A stretch of DNA of 64,000 bases from Azospirillum sp. (GCA_027486405.1 JAIXPD010000047.1:105644-169643), one strand, 5' to 3'; positions 8,795 to 19,209 are shown, counted from the first letter of the stretch. Notes: generated by a model not told the origin, from the sequence alone. Numbers and translations are program-made.

Positions 8795-10804
8795 TCAGGC
8801 CGCGCGGCTGGCGGTGTCGCCCATCGTCTGTTCGAATTGGGTGAAGCGGCGGTTGAACTCGTCCGGATCCAGGTCGGTGGTGCGGAACAGCACGCGCACC
8901 GCCTCGTCGTCGCGGCTCAGCACGTCGTAGGGCAGGGGAAGACCTAGCCGGTCGAAATGCAGCACCCCCCGGTCGAGCAGATCCGCGTTGCGTGAGTCCC
9001 GGGCGGCGGCCAGGGCCGCGCCGTTGCGCGACAGATCGATCAGGCGCACCGTCCGCCGCTCGCCCCGCTGTTCCACCACGCACGGCGCATCGACCGTGTA
9101 GCGCGGGTGGCTGCGGCGGTCCACGTCGTCGGTGGCGGTGCGGACGGCGCGGACCAGCACATGCATCAACTCGCCGATGCTTTTGCTGATGCTGTGCGCG
9201 CCCTCGCGCAGTTCCTCGGCCCGTTCGCCGGTGGTGGCGGCCTCGCGCGACACCTCGACGATGCGCGAGGACACGTCGGTGGAGGCGCTGGCGGTCTGGC
9301 TGACGTTGCGCGAAATTTCCTGGGTGGCGGCCCCCTGCTCATCGACCGCCGCCGCGATGGTCCCGGAAATGGCGTCGATCTCGCCCACCGTGCGGCTGAT
9401 GGCGCGAACCTCGGCGACGCTGCGCTCGGTCATCGATTGGATTTCGGTGATGAGGTGGGCGATCTCGTCGGTGGATTGGGCGGTCTGGTTGGCCAGCCCC
9501 TTGACCTCGTTGGCGACGACGGCGAAGCCCTTGCCCGCCTCGCCCGCCCGCGCCGCTTCGATGGTGGCGTTCAACGCCAGCAGGTTGGTTTGCGCGGCGA
9601 TCCCCTTGATGAGGTCGGCGACGTCGCCGATGCGGCCCACCGCCGACGACAGCGATTCGATGGTGGTTTCCGTCTGCTGGCTGGCGTCCACCGCCGCCCG
9701 CGTCACCGTGGTGGCGTGGCCGACCTGGGTGCCGATCTCGCGGATCGACGCGGCCAACTGCTCCGCCGCCGAGGCGACGGCCTGGGCGTTGCTCAACGCC
9801 TGTTCGGCGGCGGCGGCGACCTCCTGCGCGTTGGAGCCGACCTGATGGGCCGAATCCGCCATGGAGGCGGCGTTGTGGTCCATGGTCTGGGTGCGGTTGG
9901 CCACGCCCTCGACCGCGCGGCGGCTTTCCTGCTCCACCGTGTCGGCCATGGCTTGCAGGGCTTGGCGCCGTTGCCGTTCGTTGTCCAACCGTTCCTGGGC
10001 CTGAAGGTCGCGCAGGCGCTGCGCCTCGGCCATGCCGTTGCGGAAGATGATGACGGAGCGCGCCATCACCCCCACCTCGTCGCCGCGCTCGGTTCCGGCA
10101 ATCGGGGTGGACAGGTTTCCGGCGGACAGCGCGTCCATCGCCGCCGTCAGCGTTCCCAGCGGGCGCAGCAGGTGGCGCAGCACCAGATAGCCGGGCACGG
10201 TCAGCGCCAGCGCGCAGGCCATGACCAGCAGGGTGGCAAAGCGCATGCTGTCGTTGAAGGTGGCGAAGACCAGGCTTTTCTGGATGCCGACATAGAGGAT
10301 GCCGACCACCGCGCCCTTGGCGTCGGTGATGGGATCATAGGCGGTGTAGAACTCCTCGCCCAGGATGGTGGCGGTCCCGCGATAGCCGACCCCGCGCCCC
10401 AGCACGGCGTCGTGCGCCGGTCCGGCGGCCAGCGTGGTTCCCACCGCGCGCGTTCCATCGGGCTTGAGCACGTTGGTGGCGACGCGGACATCGCCCTGGA
10501 AGATCGTCGCCGTGCCGCCGGTGATGCGCTTGATCTTGTCGACGACCTCGTAATTCTCTTTCAGGCTGACGCCGTTGAGGGTCAGCGCGCCGTTGGTGAT
10601 GGCGAAATCACGGCCCCGGTCGGTCAACGACGACCACGCGATGTCCATGCTCAAACGCTGCATCTCGATCGCCTGCCGTTCCAGGTCACGGGTGATGACG
10701 TGCGACATGGCGTAAAGGATCGTGGTGCTGAGCAGCAGCATCAGCACCAGATTCAGCAGCGCGGTCTTGGTGGAGATCGACAGGCGGTTCAACAGGGTCT
10801 TCAT
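8795..10804 (-). CDS. Methyl-accepting chemotaxis protein with C-terminal PilZ domain
   Basis: A 669-residue receptor: first membrane helix about 13-35, periplasmic single-Cache-like sensor 40-185, second helix about 190-210, HAMP, methyl-accepting signalling hairpin (core [19 protein letters not shown]), then a PilZ domain (about 550-650) with the c-di-GMP motifs [10 protein letters not shown] and DLSRNGA. The same architecture is known in Azospirillum Tlp1, where c-di-GMP binding tunes chemotaxis. The adjoining aromatic genes may hint at ligand class, but the ligand cannot be read from sequence. The gene stands alone, with 179 bp of non-coding DNA upstream. Confidence 0.9.
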   Translation of the reverse strand: MKTLLNRLSISTKTALLNLVLMLLLSTTILYAMSHVITRDLERQAIEMQRLSMDIAWSSLTDRGRDFAITNGALTLNGVSLKENYEVVDKIKRITGGTATIFQGDVRVATNVLKPDGTRAVGTTLAAGPAHDAVLGRGVGYRGTATILGEEFYTAYDPITDAKGAVVGILYVGIQKSLVFATFNDSMRFATLLVMACALALTVPGYLVLRHLLRPLGTLTAAMDALSAGNLSTPIAGTERGDEVGVMARSVIIFRNGMAEAQRLRDLQAQERLDNERQRRQALQAMADTVEQESRRAVEGVANRTQTMDHNAASMADSAHQVGSNAQEVAAAAEQALSNAQAVASAAEQLAASIREIGTQVGHATTVTRAAVDASQQTETTIESLSSAVGRIGDVADLIKGIAAQTNLLALNATIEAARAGEAGKGFAVVANEVKGLANQTAQSTDEIAHLITEIQSMTERSVAEVRAISRTVGEIDAISGTIAAAVDEQGAATQEISRNVSQTASASTDVSSRIVEVSREAATTGERAEELREGAHSISKSIGELMHVLVRAVRTATDDVDRRSHPRYTVDAPCVVEQRGERRTVRLIDLSRNGAALAAARDSRNADLLDRGVLHFDRLGLPLPYDVLSRDDEAVRVLFRTTDLDPDEFNRRFTQFEQTMGDTASRAA

Positions 10805-10983
10805 TCACGCGCATCCACTCAAACTCGCGATCGGGCCGCCCGACGCTGGGTCACGGGCGGGCGGCGGGCGTCGCGTTACGGTCGGGCTGGATAAACGCGA
10901 AAGTGGAACGGTCGTCAAGCGACACTCTGAAACGTTTAGTAACAATCCCAATCAGGGAATTGCCCAAACCAACCCGGCTCCGA

Positions 10984-11499
10984 TCACCCCTCCTCCGCCT
11001 CCGTCTCAGCCGCAGCGGGGGCGGCCAGCGCGTCGGCGCGGGCCTGCAAACGGGTCAGCAACTGGTCGAGCGTGGCGCGCTCCTCGTCGCTCAGCGCGTC
11101 GGTCAGTTCAGCTTCATAGGCCAGCGCCATCGGGACGATCTCCGCGTAGATCGCCAGCGCCTTCGGCGTCAGCGTCAACAGCGCCTTGCGCCGGTCGGTG
11201 TCGCCCGATTCGCGCAGGATCAGCGCGGAGTCCAACATCCGGCTGATGGCGCGGCTGACCTGCACCTTGTCCATCGCCGTGCGCCGGGCGATGTCCCCGG
11301 CGCTCAGCGTTTCGCCGCCGCCCAGCACCGCGATGATCCGCCATTCCGGAATCGTGATGCCGAACCGCGTCTCGTACAGCTTGGCCACCGTGTGGCTGAC
11401 CGTGTTGGCCAGAACCGACAGGCGATAGGGCAGAAAGCGCGTCAGGTGCAACGCGGCCGGGGTGGCTTTGGCGGAGCGGAGGCGGCGGACGGGCGGCAT
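10984..11499 (-). CDS. MarR-family regulator of the homogentisate genes (HmgR-like)
   Basis: A 171-residue winged-helix MarR protein: ITIPEWRIIAVLGG begins the DNA-binding domain, DIARRTAMDKVQVSRAISRML is the recognition region and DTDRRKALLTLT the wing. It is divergent from homogentisate dioxygenase, with a 143-bp intergenic region carrying a 16-bp palindrome. MarR proteins usually repress neighbouring catabolic genes and release on binding the aromatic ligand, here probably homogentisate or a precursor. The C-terminus is an Ala/Glu-rich tail. Confidence 0.82.
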   Translation of the reverse strand: MPPVRRLRSAKATPAALHLTRFLPYRLSVLANTVSHTVAKLYETRFGITIPEWRIIAVLGGGETLSAGDIARRTAMDKVQVSRAISRMLDSALILRESGDTDRRKALLTLTPKALAIYAEIVPMALAYEAELTDALSDEERATLDQLLTRLQARADALAAPAAAETEAEEG

Positions 11500-11557
11500 G
11501 GGCGGGCTTCTTGGTCGGTGCAGCGCTGAAAATCCATCCTGCCCGGGAATTTTGTGC

Positions 11558-11585
11558 TTGCAACAGTTTCAAACGAAACTATCTT
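11558..11585 (+). promoter_or_regulatory. hmgA promoter with 16-bp palindromic operator
   Basis: TTGCAA (11558-11563) and TATCTT (11580-11585) are spaced by 16 bp. The perfect palindrome AGTTTC-AAAC-GAAACT fills 11565-11580, so a bound repressor would occlude polymerase. A variant of the same site lies in the promoter of the FAD hydroxylase. The divergent MarR gene is the obvious candidate regulator. Confidence 0.6.
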
Positions 11586-11642
11586 GTGTGCTTACGACAA
11601 CCGGGCGCAAACGCCCGCCACCGATCCCCGTGGGAGGACGCT

Positions 11643-12767
11643 GTGAAGAACTGGATCTCGTTCCCGAAGGTCGAAGGGACCGCCACCCGACAGGCCCATG
11701 TCCGCCTGCCCGCCGGAACCTATGAGCGCGAGGTCGGGCGCGAGGGCTTCTTCGGTCCCGCCACGCAGTTCCACCACAGCCACCCGCCCACCGGCTGGAC
11801 CCGCTTCGACGGGCCGCTGCGCCCGCGCGCCTTCGACCTGACCAAAAGCGAGGAGCGGTTGGACTGCCCGCTGTCGGCCCCCAGCCTGATGGGCAACGCG
11901 GCGACGCAGGTCCGCTTGTGGCGCTTCCAGGGCAAGATGGAACATCTGGTCCGCAACGCCGACGGCGACGATCTGCTGTTCTTCCACCAGGGCGGCGGCG
12001 AGCTGTTCTGCGATTACGGCCATCTGACCGTAGTGGAGGGCGATTACGTCGTGCTGCCGCGCAACACCGCCTGGCGGCTGGACAGCCCGGACGGGGCCAC
12101 CGTGCTGATGGTGGAGGCGACCAACGACGCCTACCGCCTGCCCGCCAAGGGCATCGTCGGCACCCACGCCATCTTTGATCCGGCGATGCTCGACGTGCCG
12201 CAACTGGACGAGGCGTTCCAGGACCAGAAGAGCGAGCGCGAAACCCACATCCGCGTGCGCAAGCGCGGGCAAATCTGTTCGATGACCTACCCGTTCAACC
12301 CGCTGGACGCGGTGGGCTGGCACGGCGACCTTGCCCCGGTGCGGCTGAACTGGCGCGACATCCGCCCGCTGATGAGCCACCGCTACCATTTGCCGCCGTC
12401 GGCGCACAGCACCTGGGTGGCCAACCGTTTCATCGTCTGCACCTTCGTGCCGCGCCCGATCGAATCGGACCCGGAGGCGCTGAAGCTGCCCTATTACCAC
12501 TCCAACGAGGATTTCGACGAAGTCCTGTTCTACCACAAGGGGCAGTTCTTCTCGCGCGACAACATCCATCCCGGCATGGTCACGTATCACCCCTCGGGCT
12601 TCCCGCACGGGCCGCACCCGAAGGCCTATGAGACCGCGCAGAAGTATGACCGCAAGGAAACCGACGAGGTTGCGGTGATGATCGACACCCGCGACCCGCT
12701 GGACGTGTACGAGCCGATGGAGCGCACCGAATGGGCGGGCTACGCCGACAGTTGGAAAGCCAAGTAA
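11643..12767 (+). CDS. hmgA: Homogentisate 1,2-dioxygenase
   Basis: A 374-residue non-haem iron dioxygenase that opens homogentisate to maleylacetoacetate, the central ring-cleavage step of tyrosine and phenylacetate-type catabolism. The metal-binding region is visible as YHSNEDFDEVLFYHKGQF followed by YHPSGFPHGPHP. GTG 11643 is preferred over upstream options because GGGAGGA stands just before it and the protein then begins MKNWISFPKVEG. The fumarylacetoacetase gene follows 107 bp downstream. A maleylacetoacetate isomerase gene was not found in the window. Confidence 0.88.
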   Translation: MKNWISFPKVEGTATRQAHVRLPAGTYEREVGREGFFGPATQFHHSHPPTGWTRFDGPLRPRAFDLTKSEERLDCPLSAPSLMGNAATQVRLWRFQGKMEHLVRNADGDDLLFFHQGGGELFCDYGHLTVVEGDYVVLPRNTAWRLDSPDGATVLMVEATNDAYRLPAKGIVGTHAIFDPAMLDVPQLDEAFQDQKSERETHIRVRKRGQICSMTYPFNPLDAVGWHGDLAPVRLNWRDIRPLMSHRYHLPPSAHSTWVANRFIVCTFVPRPIESDPEALKLPYYHSNEDFDEVLFYHKGQFFSRDNIHPGMVTYHPSGFPHGPHPKAYETAQKYDRKETDEVAVMIDTRDPLDVYEPMERTEWAGYADSWKAK

Positions 12768-12874
12768 GGGCGGCCCAAGTCAAGGGCAGCGTGAGGAGCG
12801 GGGCGGTTTAAGAGGAACCACCCACGCGTTGCGATCACACACAGACCACACAGGCCAAGAGGGAAGAGACACCG

Positions 12875-13891
12875 ATGAAGCTGGCGAGTTTGAAGGCGGG
12901 CGGGCGCGACGGCACCCTGGTGGTGGTGGCGCGCGACCTGTCCCGCGCGCAAGCGGTCCCCACCATCGCCCGCACCCTGCAAGCCGCGCTGGACGATTGG
13001 GCGACGCTCGCCCCGCAGCTGGAGGCGGTCTACGCCGCGCTCAACGCCGATCCGTCGGCGGGCGCGCCGTTCGACCCGGCGCAGGCGGCCTCGCCGCTGC
13101 CGCGCGCCTACCAATGGGTGGACGGGTCGGCCTACGTCAACCATGTGGAGCTGGTGCGCAAGGCGCGCGGGGCGGAGATGCCGCCCAGCTTCTGGACCGA
13201 CCCGCTGATGTATCAGGGCTGTTCGGACGGCTTCCTGGCCCCGACCGACCCGATTCCGGCGGCGTCGGAAGCCTGGGGCGTGGATTTCGAGGCGGAGATC
13301 GCCGTCGTCACCGACGACGTGCCGATGGGCGTCAGCGCCGACGCCGCGCGCGGCCACATCAAGCTGCTGATGCTGGTCAACGACGTGTCGTTGCGCAACC
13401 TGATCCCGGCGGAGCTGGGCAAGGGCTTCGGCTTCCTGCAATCCAAACCGGCCTCCAGCTTCTCCCCCGTCGCGGTGACGCCGGACGAACTGGGCGCGGC
13501 CTGGGACGGCGCAATCGTCCATCGCCCGCTGGTGACGCACCTGAACGGCGCGCTGTTCGGCCAGCCCGACGCGGGCGTCGACATGACCTTTGATTTCCCG
13601 ACCCTGGTGGCCCACGCCGCCAAAACCCGTCCTCTGGCGGCGGGCAGCGTCGTCGGCTCCGGCACCGTGTCCAACAAGCTGGACGGCGGCCCCGGCAAAC
13701 CGGTGACGGAGGGCGGCGTCGGTTATTCCTGTCTGGCCGAACTGCGCACGGTGGAAACCATCACCACCGGCGCGCCGAAAACCCCGTTCCTGCGCTTCGG
13801 CGACCGCGTGCGCATCGAGCTGTTCGACGAGTCCGGGGCCAGCGTCTTCGGGGCCATCGACCAGCAGGTCGTCCGCTACGACGGGCCGTAA
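12875..13891 (+). CDS. Fumarylacetoacetate hydrolase
   Basis: A 338-residue FAH-family enzyme that cleaves fumarylacetoacetate to fumarate and acetoacetate, the last step after HmgA. Family motifs include VDFEAEIAVVTDDV (metal-binding acidic residues), MLVNDVSLRNL and GFGFLQSKPASSFSP. Position and strand fit co-transcription with hmgA, and an intrinsic terminator follows at 13954. Confidence 0.88.
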   Translation: MKLASLKAGGRDGTLVVVARDLSRAQAVPTIARTLQAALDDWATLAPQLEAVYAALNADPSAGAPFDPAQAASPLPRAYQWVDGSAYVNHVELVRKARGAEMPPSFWTDPLMYQGCSDGFLAPTDPIPAASEAWGVDFEAEIAVVTDDVPMGVSADAARGHIKLLMLVNDVSLRNLIPAELGKGFGFLQSKPASSFSPVAVTPDELGAAWDGAIVHRPLVTHLNGALFGQPDAGVDMTFDFPTLVAHAAKTRPLAAGSVVGSGTVSNKLDGGPGKPVTEGGVGYSCLAELRTVETITTGAPKTPFLRFGDRVRIELFDESGASVFGAIDQQVVRYDGP

Positions 13892-13953
13892 AAAGTCGAC
13901 GAGGCGCGGCGGCGCGCGGGTGGTCCTGCGCTGGCACGGCTTTCACTCCCCGC

Positions 13954-13986
13954 ACCCCCGTCCGGATTGGGCGGGGGTTTCTTTTT
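13954..13986 (+). terminator. Intrinsic terminator after fumarylacetoacetase
   Basis: A hairpin with arms ACCCCCGTCC and GGGCGGGGGT (one mismatch, 5-base loop) is followed by TTTCTTTTT. It closes the hmgA transcription unit. Confidence 0.75.
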
Positions 13987-14182
13987 GGGGCTGTGATCCG
14001 TTGTCCGCGCACCGGATGGGCCGACCGTGTTGGTATAATCACCGGATGCCCACGTATCGCACAGCGACAGGCGGCCGGGCGCAAGGACCCATCCACGCGC
14101 GATTGCCAGCGCCCCCGCACCCTGACATGATGCGCTAACCATTCCTTCACCAAGCCAACCGAAGCAGCCCAGCGCCCGCGCC

Positions 14183-14446
14183 ATGTCGACGACCATCGAA
14201 GATCTCATCGCCAAGGCGATCAAGGACGCCGACAAGTCCTTTTTCAACGAGGATTACGCCAAGCAGGCCAAGGCCGTGACCGCCGCGCTGAAAAAGGCGG
14301 GGTACGAGGTCGCCCCGGTGAAGCCGCCGGAAGGGTTGGTGGAATGGGCCAAGGAGAACATCCCCTTTGGTCGTTTGCGTCCGGCGGAACTCATCACCCA
14401 GATGTACTCGATGATGGTCGAAAACGTGCGGCGGTTCGACAAATAG
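14183..14446 (+). CDS. Conserved small hypothetical protein
   Basis: An 87-residue, Lys/Ala-rich, probably helical protein (MSTTIEDLIAKAIKDADKS start). It has no membrane segment or catalytic motif. Codon use matches neighbouring genes, and it sits alone between the FAH terminator and the sdh operon. The 283 bp after it up to sdhC hold no gene I can support and probably include the sdh promoter. Function unknown. Confidence 0.65.
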   Translation: MSTTIEDLIAKAIKDADKSFFNEDYAKQAKAVTAALKKAGYEVAPVKPPEGLVEWAKENIPFGRLRPAELITQMYSMMVENVRRFDK

Positions 14447-14729
14447 CCGCGCGCAAGAATCGCGCGCAGGTTTCGACCGCGCCGGTTCGATGGTAATACC
14501 ACGAGACGCGGACGCCGTTTCTTTTCAGCCACTTCCCGCACCGCGCCAAAAACGTCACACCCTTGGCTTTTGCACGGGCCGCGCCGTTGACTCGGATGCT
14601 GCGTGAGCGTAATTCAATGCGCCAACCAATCGGAGCGGAAAACCGTTCCATCCCAGGGCACGCACCACCCAGCCGTCGCGGCACTCGTCATGTTCCGCCG
14701 CGATCGGCCGCCGAACAGAGGACGACGCA

Positions 14730-15119
14730 ATGGCAAACGGCAGCGGTCGGCCGCTCTCCCCGCATCTTCAGGTCTACAAACTCCCGTTGACCGCGATCCT
14801 GTCCATCACGCACCGCATCACGGGCGTGGGGCTGGCCGTGGGCACCCTTCTCCTGACCTGGTGGCTGGTTGCCGCCGCCGTCAGCCCCGAAGCCTTCGCG
14901 CGCGCGCAGGGCTTCATCGGCTCAGGCTTTGGCCTGCTGCTGATGTTCGGCTGGTCGGCCGCGCTCTACTACCACCTGTGCAACGGCATCCGTCACCTGG
15001 TGTGGGATGCCGGCAAGTCGTTCGAGCTGTCGGACGCCGACCGCAACAACCGGATCGTTCTGGGTGCGGCTGCCGCGCTCACCGTGCTGACGTGGATCGT
15101 CGGCCTGGCCGTGTGGTGA
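14730..15119 (+). CDS. sdhC: Succinate dehydrogenase cytochrome b556 subunit
   Basis: A 129-residue membrane anchor of complex II with three hydrophobic helices. RPLSPHLQVYKLPLTAILSI and SITHRITG are SdhC signatures, and the haem-ligand region YYHLCNGIRHLVWD is intact. It binds haem b and, with SdhD, the ubiquinone site. First gene of a tight sdhCDAB operon with GAGGA before the ATG. Confidence 0.93.
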   Translation: MANGSGRPLSPHLQVYKLPLTAILSITHRITGVGLAVGTLLLTWWLVAAAVSPEAFARAQGFIGSGFGLLLMFGWSAALYYHLCNGIRHLVWDAGKSFELSDADRNNRIVLGAAAALTVLTWIVGLAVW

Positions 15120-15130
15120 GGAGAGAGAGC

Positions 15131-15526
15131 ATGGCGTCCAACACCTCGGATCTGCGTTCGCCGCTGGCCCGCGTGCGCGGCCTCGGTTCGGCCAAGGATG
15201 GTACGGAGCATTGGTGGGGGCAGCGCCTGTCCGCCATGGCGCTGGTCCCGCTGACCATCTGGTTCGTCTTCGGCGTCATCCGCCATCTGGGGGCCGACTA
15301 CACGGCCTTCCACGCCTGGATGAAGTCGCCCTTCTCGGCGGTGATGATGATCCTGACCGCCGTCGTCACCTTCCACCACGCCCATTCGGGCCTGCAGGTG
15401 GTGATCGAGGATTATGTTCACGTTGAATGGCAGAAGCTGGCGCTGCTGATCGCCGTCAAGTTCCTGTCCTTCGCGCTCGCGGCGGCCTGCGTGCTCGCCG
15501 TCGCCAAGATTTTCATCGGAGCCTGA
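15131..15526 (+). CDS. sdhD: Succinate dehydrogenase hydrophobic membrane anchor
   Basis: A 131-residue second membrane anchor of complex II with three transmembrane helices. The haem/quinone region [17 protein letters not shown] is conserved. It starts 11 bp after sdhC, and sdhA begins 5 bp after its stop, so translation is probably coupled. Confidence 0.92.
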   Translation: MASNTSDLRSPLARVRGLGSAKDGTEHWWGQRLSAMALVPLTIWFVFGVIRHLGADYTAFHAWMKSPFSAVMMILTAVVTFHHAHSGLQVVIEDYVHVEWQKLALLIAVKFLSFALAAACVLAVAKIFIGA

Positions 15527-15531
15527 CGACC

Positions 15532-17316
15532 ATGGCGACCGCCTATCAGATCATCGATCACACCTATGACGTCGTCGTCGTCGGCGCCGGCGGGGCTGGT
15601 CTGCGCGCCACCTTCGGCATGGCCGAAAAGGGGCTGAAGACCGCCTGCATCACCAAGGTGTTCCCCACGCGCAGCCACACCGTTGCTGCCCAGGGCGGCA
15701 TCTCGGCGGCGCTCGGCAACATGGGCGAGGACGATTGGCGCTACCACATGTACGACACCGTGAAGGGGTCGGACTGGCTGGGCGACCAGGACGCCATCGA
15801 GTACATGTGCCGCGAGGCCATCCCGGCGATCATCGAGCTGGAGCATTACGGCGTGCCGTTCTCGCGCACCCCGGAAGGCAAGATTTACCAGCGCGCCTTC
15901 GGCGGCATGACCGCGCAGTACGGCAAGACCCAGGCCTATCGCACCTGTGCTGCCGCCGACCGCACCGGCCACGCCATGCTGCACACGCTCTATCAGCAGT
16001 CGCTGAAGCATGAGGCCGAATTCTTCGTCGAGTATTTCGCGCTCGACCTCATCATGGAAGACGGCGTCTGCAAGGGCGTGCTCGCCTGGAACCTGGACGA
16101 CGGCACCATCCACCGCTTCCGTGGCCAGCTCGTCGTTCTGGCGACCGGCGGCTATGGCCGCGCCTATTTCTCCGCCACCTCGGCCCACACCTGCACGGGC
16201 GATGGCGGCGGCATGGTGCTGCGCGCCGGCCTGCCGATGCAGGACATGGAGTTCGTGCAGTTCCACCCGACCGGCATCTACGGCTCCGGCTGCCTCATCA
16301 CCGAGGGCGTGCGCGGCGAGGGCGGCTATCTGACCAACTCCAACGGCGAACGCTTCATGGAGCGTTACGCGCCGTCGGCCAAGGATCTGGCCTCGCGCGA
16401 CGTCGTGTCCCGCTCGATGACCATCGAGATTCGCGAAGGGCGCGGCGTGGGTGAGCACAAGGACCACATCCATCTGCACCTGGAGCATCTGCCGCCCGAG
16501 ATCATCCACCAGCGCCTGCCCGGCATCGCCGAGACGGCCAAGATCTTCGCGGGCGTGGATGTGACCAAGGAGCCGATCCCGGTTCTGCCGACCGTCCACT
16601 ACAACATGGGCGGCATCCCCACCAACTTCCGCTGCGAAGTGGTCTCGCCCACCGCCGAAAACCCCGATCAGGTCGTGCCCGGCCTGATGGCGATCGGCGA
16701 AGCGGCCTGCGTGTCGGTCCATGGCGCGAACCGCCTCGGCTCGAACTCGCTGCTGGATCTGGTTGTGTTCGGCCGTGCGGCGGCCATCCGCGCGGCGGAA
16801 ATCGTCACGCCGGGCAAGTCGGTGTCGGTCAAGGCCGACAGCGCCGACGCCGCCCTGGAGCGTTTCGACCGCATCCGCAACGCCAAGGGGTCGATCAAGT
16901 CGGCCGACCTGCGCCTGGAAATGCAACGGACGATGCAGAACAACTGCGCCGTCTTCCGCACCGGCGACGTGCTGAGCGAAGGCGTGAAGAAGATCGACGC
17001 CATCTTCGCCAAGAAGAACGACATTTCCATCAGCGACCGTTCGCTGGTGTGGAATTCCGATCTGGTTGAGGCGTTGGAGCTGGACAACCTGCTGTTCCAG
17101 GCCGTCGCCACCCTGCATTCGGCGGAAAACCGCCCCGAAAGCCGTGGTGCGCACGCGCGTGAGGATTATCCGAACCGCGACGACGAGGATTGGATGAAGC
17201 ACACGGCGATTTGGGTGGAAGAAGGCGGCCAGACGAAGATCGATTATCGTCCGGTCCACCTCTACACCCTGACCGACGAGGTCCAGGTGTTCCCGCCCAA
17301 GGCCCGCGTCTACTAA
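15532..17316 (+). CDS. sdhA: Succinate dehydrogenase flavoprotein subunit
   Basis: A 594-residue catalytic subunit that oxidises succinate to fumarate. It has the FAD-binding motif [28 protein letters not shown] containing the histidine that covalently attaches [24 protein letters not shown] in the active site (positions 16262-16326) and the C-terminal family sequence. Part of complex II at the cytoplasmic face of the inner membrane. The length is normal for the family. Confidence 0.96.
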   Translation: MATAYQIIDHTYDVVVVGAGGAGLRATFGMAEKGLKTACITKVFPTRSHTVAAQGGISAALGNMGEDDWRYHMYDTVKGSDWLGDQDAIEYMCREAIPAIIELEHYGVPFSRTPEGKIYQRAFGGMTAQYGKTQAYRTCAAADRTGHAMLHTLYQQSLKHEAEFFVEYFALDLIMEDGVCKGVLAWNLDDGTIHRFRGQLVVLATGGYGRAYFSATSAHTCTGDGGGMVLRAGLPMQDMEFVQFHPTGIYGSGCLITEGVRGEGGYLTNSNGERFMERYAPSAKDLASRDVVSRSMTIEIREGRGVGEHKDHIHLHLEHLPPEIIHQRLPGIAETAKIFAGVDVTKEPIPVLPTVHYNMGGIPTNFRCEVVSPTAENPDQVVPGLMAIGEAACVSVHGANRLGSNSLLDLVVFGRAAAIRAAEIVTPGKSVSVKADSADAALERFDRIRNAKGSIKSADLRLEMQRTMQNNCAVFRTGDVLSEGVKKIDAIFAKKNDISISDRSLVWNSDLVEALELDNLLFQAVATLHSAENRPESRGAHAREDYPNRDDEDWMKHTAIWVEEGGQTKIDYRPVHLYTLTDEVQVFPPKARVY

Positions 17317-17342
17317 GCCCCGCATCGGCAAGGATAGCAACC

Positions 17343-18119
17343 ATGGTTGAATTCAACCTGCCCGCCAACTCCAAGGTCGGTGTCGGCAAGACCATCAACG
17401 TCGCGAACGGCGCCAAGCGGGCGAAGAGCTTCAAGATCTACCGCTGGAGCCCGGACGACGGCCAGAACCCGCGCGTCGACACCTACATCGTCGACCTCGA
17501 CAAGTTCGGGCCGATGATCCTCGACGCGATCATCTACATCAAGAACCAGGTCGACAGCACGCTGACCTTCCGCCGCTCCTGCCGTGAAGGCATCTGCGGG
17601 TCGTGCGCGATGAACATCGACGGCACGAACACGCTGGCCTGCCTGAAGGCCATCGAGGATGTGAAGGGCGACGTCGCGATCTACCCGCTGCCGCACATGC
17701 CGGTGGTCAAGGATCTCGTGCCCGACCTGAAGCACATCTACGCCCAGTTGGCCTCGATCAAGCCGTGGCTGCAAACGCAGTCCCCGGCCCCGAGCCGCGA
17801 GCGTCTGCAATCGCCGGAAGACCGCGCCAAGTTGGACGGTCTGTACGAGTGCATCCTGTGCTTCTGCTGCTCGACCTCCTGCCCCAGCTATTGGTGGAAC
17901 GGCGACCGTTACCTCGGCCCGTCGATCCTCCTGCAAGCCTACCGCTGGATCGCCGACAGCCGCGACGAGATGACGGGCGAGCGCCTCGACAACCTTGAGG
18001 ATCCGTTCCGTCTGTACCGCTGCCACACCATCATGAACTGCACCAAGGCGTGCCCGAAGGGTCTCAACCCCGCCAAGGCCATCGCCGAGATCAAGAAGCT
18101 GATGGTGGCCCGCCGCTGA
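17343..18119 (+). CDS. sdhB: Succinate dehydrogenase iron-sulfur subunit
   Basis: A 258-residue subunit that passes electrons from SdhA to the membrane quinone. All three cluster motifs are present: CREGICGSC...C for [2Fe-2S], [12 protein letters not shown] for [4Fe-4S] and [17 protein letters not shown] for [3Fe-4S]. Last gene of the operon, followed by three tandem hairpins. Confidence 0.96.
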   Translation: MVEFNLPANSKVGVGKTINVANGAKRAKSFKIYRWSPDDGQNPRVDTYIVDLDKFGPMILDAIIYIKNQVDSTLTFRRSCREGICGSCAMNIDGTNTLACLKAIEDVKGDVAIYPLPHMPVVKDLVPDLKHIYAQLASIKPWLQTQSPAPSRERLQSPEDRAKLDGLYECILCFCCSTSCPSYWWNGDRYLGPSILLQAYRWIADSRDEMTGERLDNLEDPFRLYRCHTIMNCTKACPKGLNPAKAIAEIKKLMVARR

Positions 18120-18154
18120 TCCACCCGATCCGCGACGCTGGTCCGTGACCCCGA

Positions 18155-18275
18155 CGAGGCGCTCCTTGTGGAGCGCCTCGTTTGTTTTGGTCCTGATGGG
18201 GCGCTCCTTGTGGAGCGCCTCGTTTGTTTTTGGATGTGATGGGGCGCTCCGCAAGGGGCGCCTCGTTTGCGTTTG
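18155..18275 (+). terminator. Three tandem terminator-like hairpins after sdhB
   Basis: Three copies of a roughly 45-bp unit, each with a GGCGCTCC/GGAGCGCC-type stem and a T-rich tail. Copy 1 (18155-18180) has perfect 11-bp arms around TTGT and is followed by TTTGTTTT. Copy 2 (18200-18219) has 8-bp arms. Copy 3 (18243-18262) is imperfect (GGCGC arms, GCAA in the loop). The linkers resemble each other (CCTGATGGGG), pointing to tandem duplication. Confidence 0.75.
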
Positions 18276-18360
18276 GGCCTGATGGGGCCGGTTGACCCGA
18301 CGCGGCGAGCGGGTATGCTCAACGAACAGGCAATTTTGGATCCCAGGAAGGACAACGATC

Positions 18361-19209
18361 ATGGGCGGCACGACGGGGCAGGCGTGGAGTTGGGTGCAGG
18401 GCGAATGGTTGGAGGGCAATCCTCCCATCGTCGGGCCGCTGTCGCACGCCCTGTGGCTGTCGTCGGTGGTGTTCGACGGGGCGCGCGCCTTCCAGGGTGT
18501 GGCCCCCGATCTGGGGCTGCATTGCGAACGCGCCATCCGCTCCGCCCTGGCCATGGGGCTGGCCCCGATGGTCACGGCGGGGGAGATCGAGGAGCTGTGC
18601 TGGGACGGCATCCGCCGTTTCGGCCCCGACGCGGAGCTGTACATCCGCCCGATGTTCTTCGCGGAGGAGGGCTTTGTCTCACCCGATCCGGCGACCACGC
18701 GCTTTGTGCTGTCGATCTATGAGGATCCGATGCCCAAGCCGACCGGCTTCGCCGCCTGTCTGTCCAGCCGCCGCCGCCCGCTCCCCAGCATGGCCCCGAC
18801 CGAGGCCAAGGCCGCCTGCCTGTACCCGAACGCCGGTCTGGCGCTGACAGAGGCGCGCAAGCGCGGCTTCCAGAACGCCATCATGCTGGACGCCATCGGC
18901 AACGTCGCCGAATTCGCCACCGCCAACCTGTTCATCGCCAAGGATGGGGTGGTGCGCACACCGGTTCCCAACGGCTGTTTCCTGAACGGCATCACCCGAC
19001 AGCGCATCATCGCCCTGCTGCGCGCCGACGGCGTGACGGTGGAGGAAGTGACCCTGACCCCCGCCGACGTTCTGAACGCCGACGAGGTGTTTTCCACCGG
19101 CAACCACGCCAAATGCGTGCCGGTGACAAAGGTGGAGGATCGGGTCTTCGCGCCGGGGCCGCTGTTCGCCCGCGCCCGCGCGCTCTATTGGGAATACGCG
19201 TTCCGCTAA
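18361..19209 (+). CDS. Class IV (branched-chain-type) aminotransferase
   Basis: A 282-residue PLP enzyme of the IlvE/D-amino-acid transaminase fold. The PLP lysine lies in MAPTEAKAACLYPNAGLALTEA (18792-18857), and EFATANLF with FLNGITRQR are further family motifs. It most likely transfers amino groups to branched-chain or related keto acids, but specificity is not certain. ATG 18361 was chosen over upstream in-frame starts because it gives the usual N-terminus. Confidence 0.8.
   Translation: MGGTTGQAWSWVQGEWLEGNPPIVGPLSHALWLSSVVFDGARAFQGVAPDLGLHCERAIRSALAMGLAPMVTAGEIEELCWDGIRRFGPDAELYIRPMFFAEEGFVSPDPATTRFVLSIYEDPMPKPTGFAACLSSRRRPLPSMAPTEAKAACLYPNAGLALTEARKRGFQNAIMLDAIGNVAEFATANLFIAKDGVVRTPVPNGCFLNGITRQRIIALLRADGVTVEEVTLTPADVLNADEVFSTGNHAKCVPVTKVEDRVFAPGPLFARARALYWEYAFR

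Noticed and set aside
18155..18275. Short CRISPR-like array from three regularly spaced palindromes
   Set aside because: The spacers are themselves similar, units sit right after sdhB with T-tails, and no cas gene is present; tandem terminators explain it.
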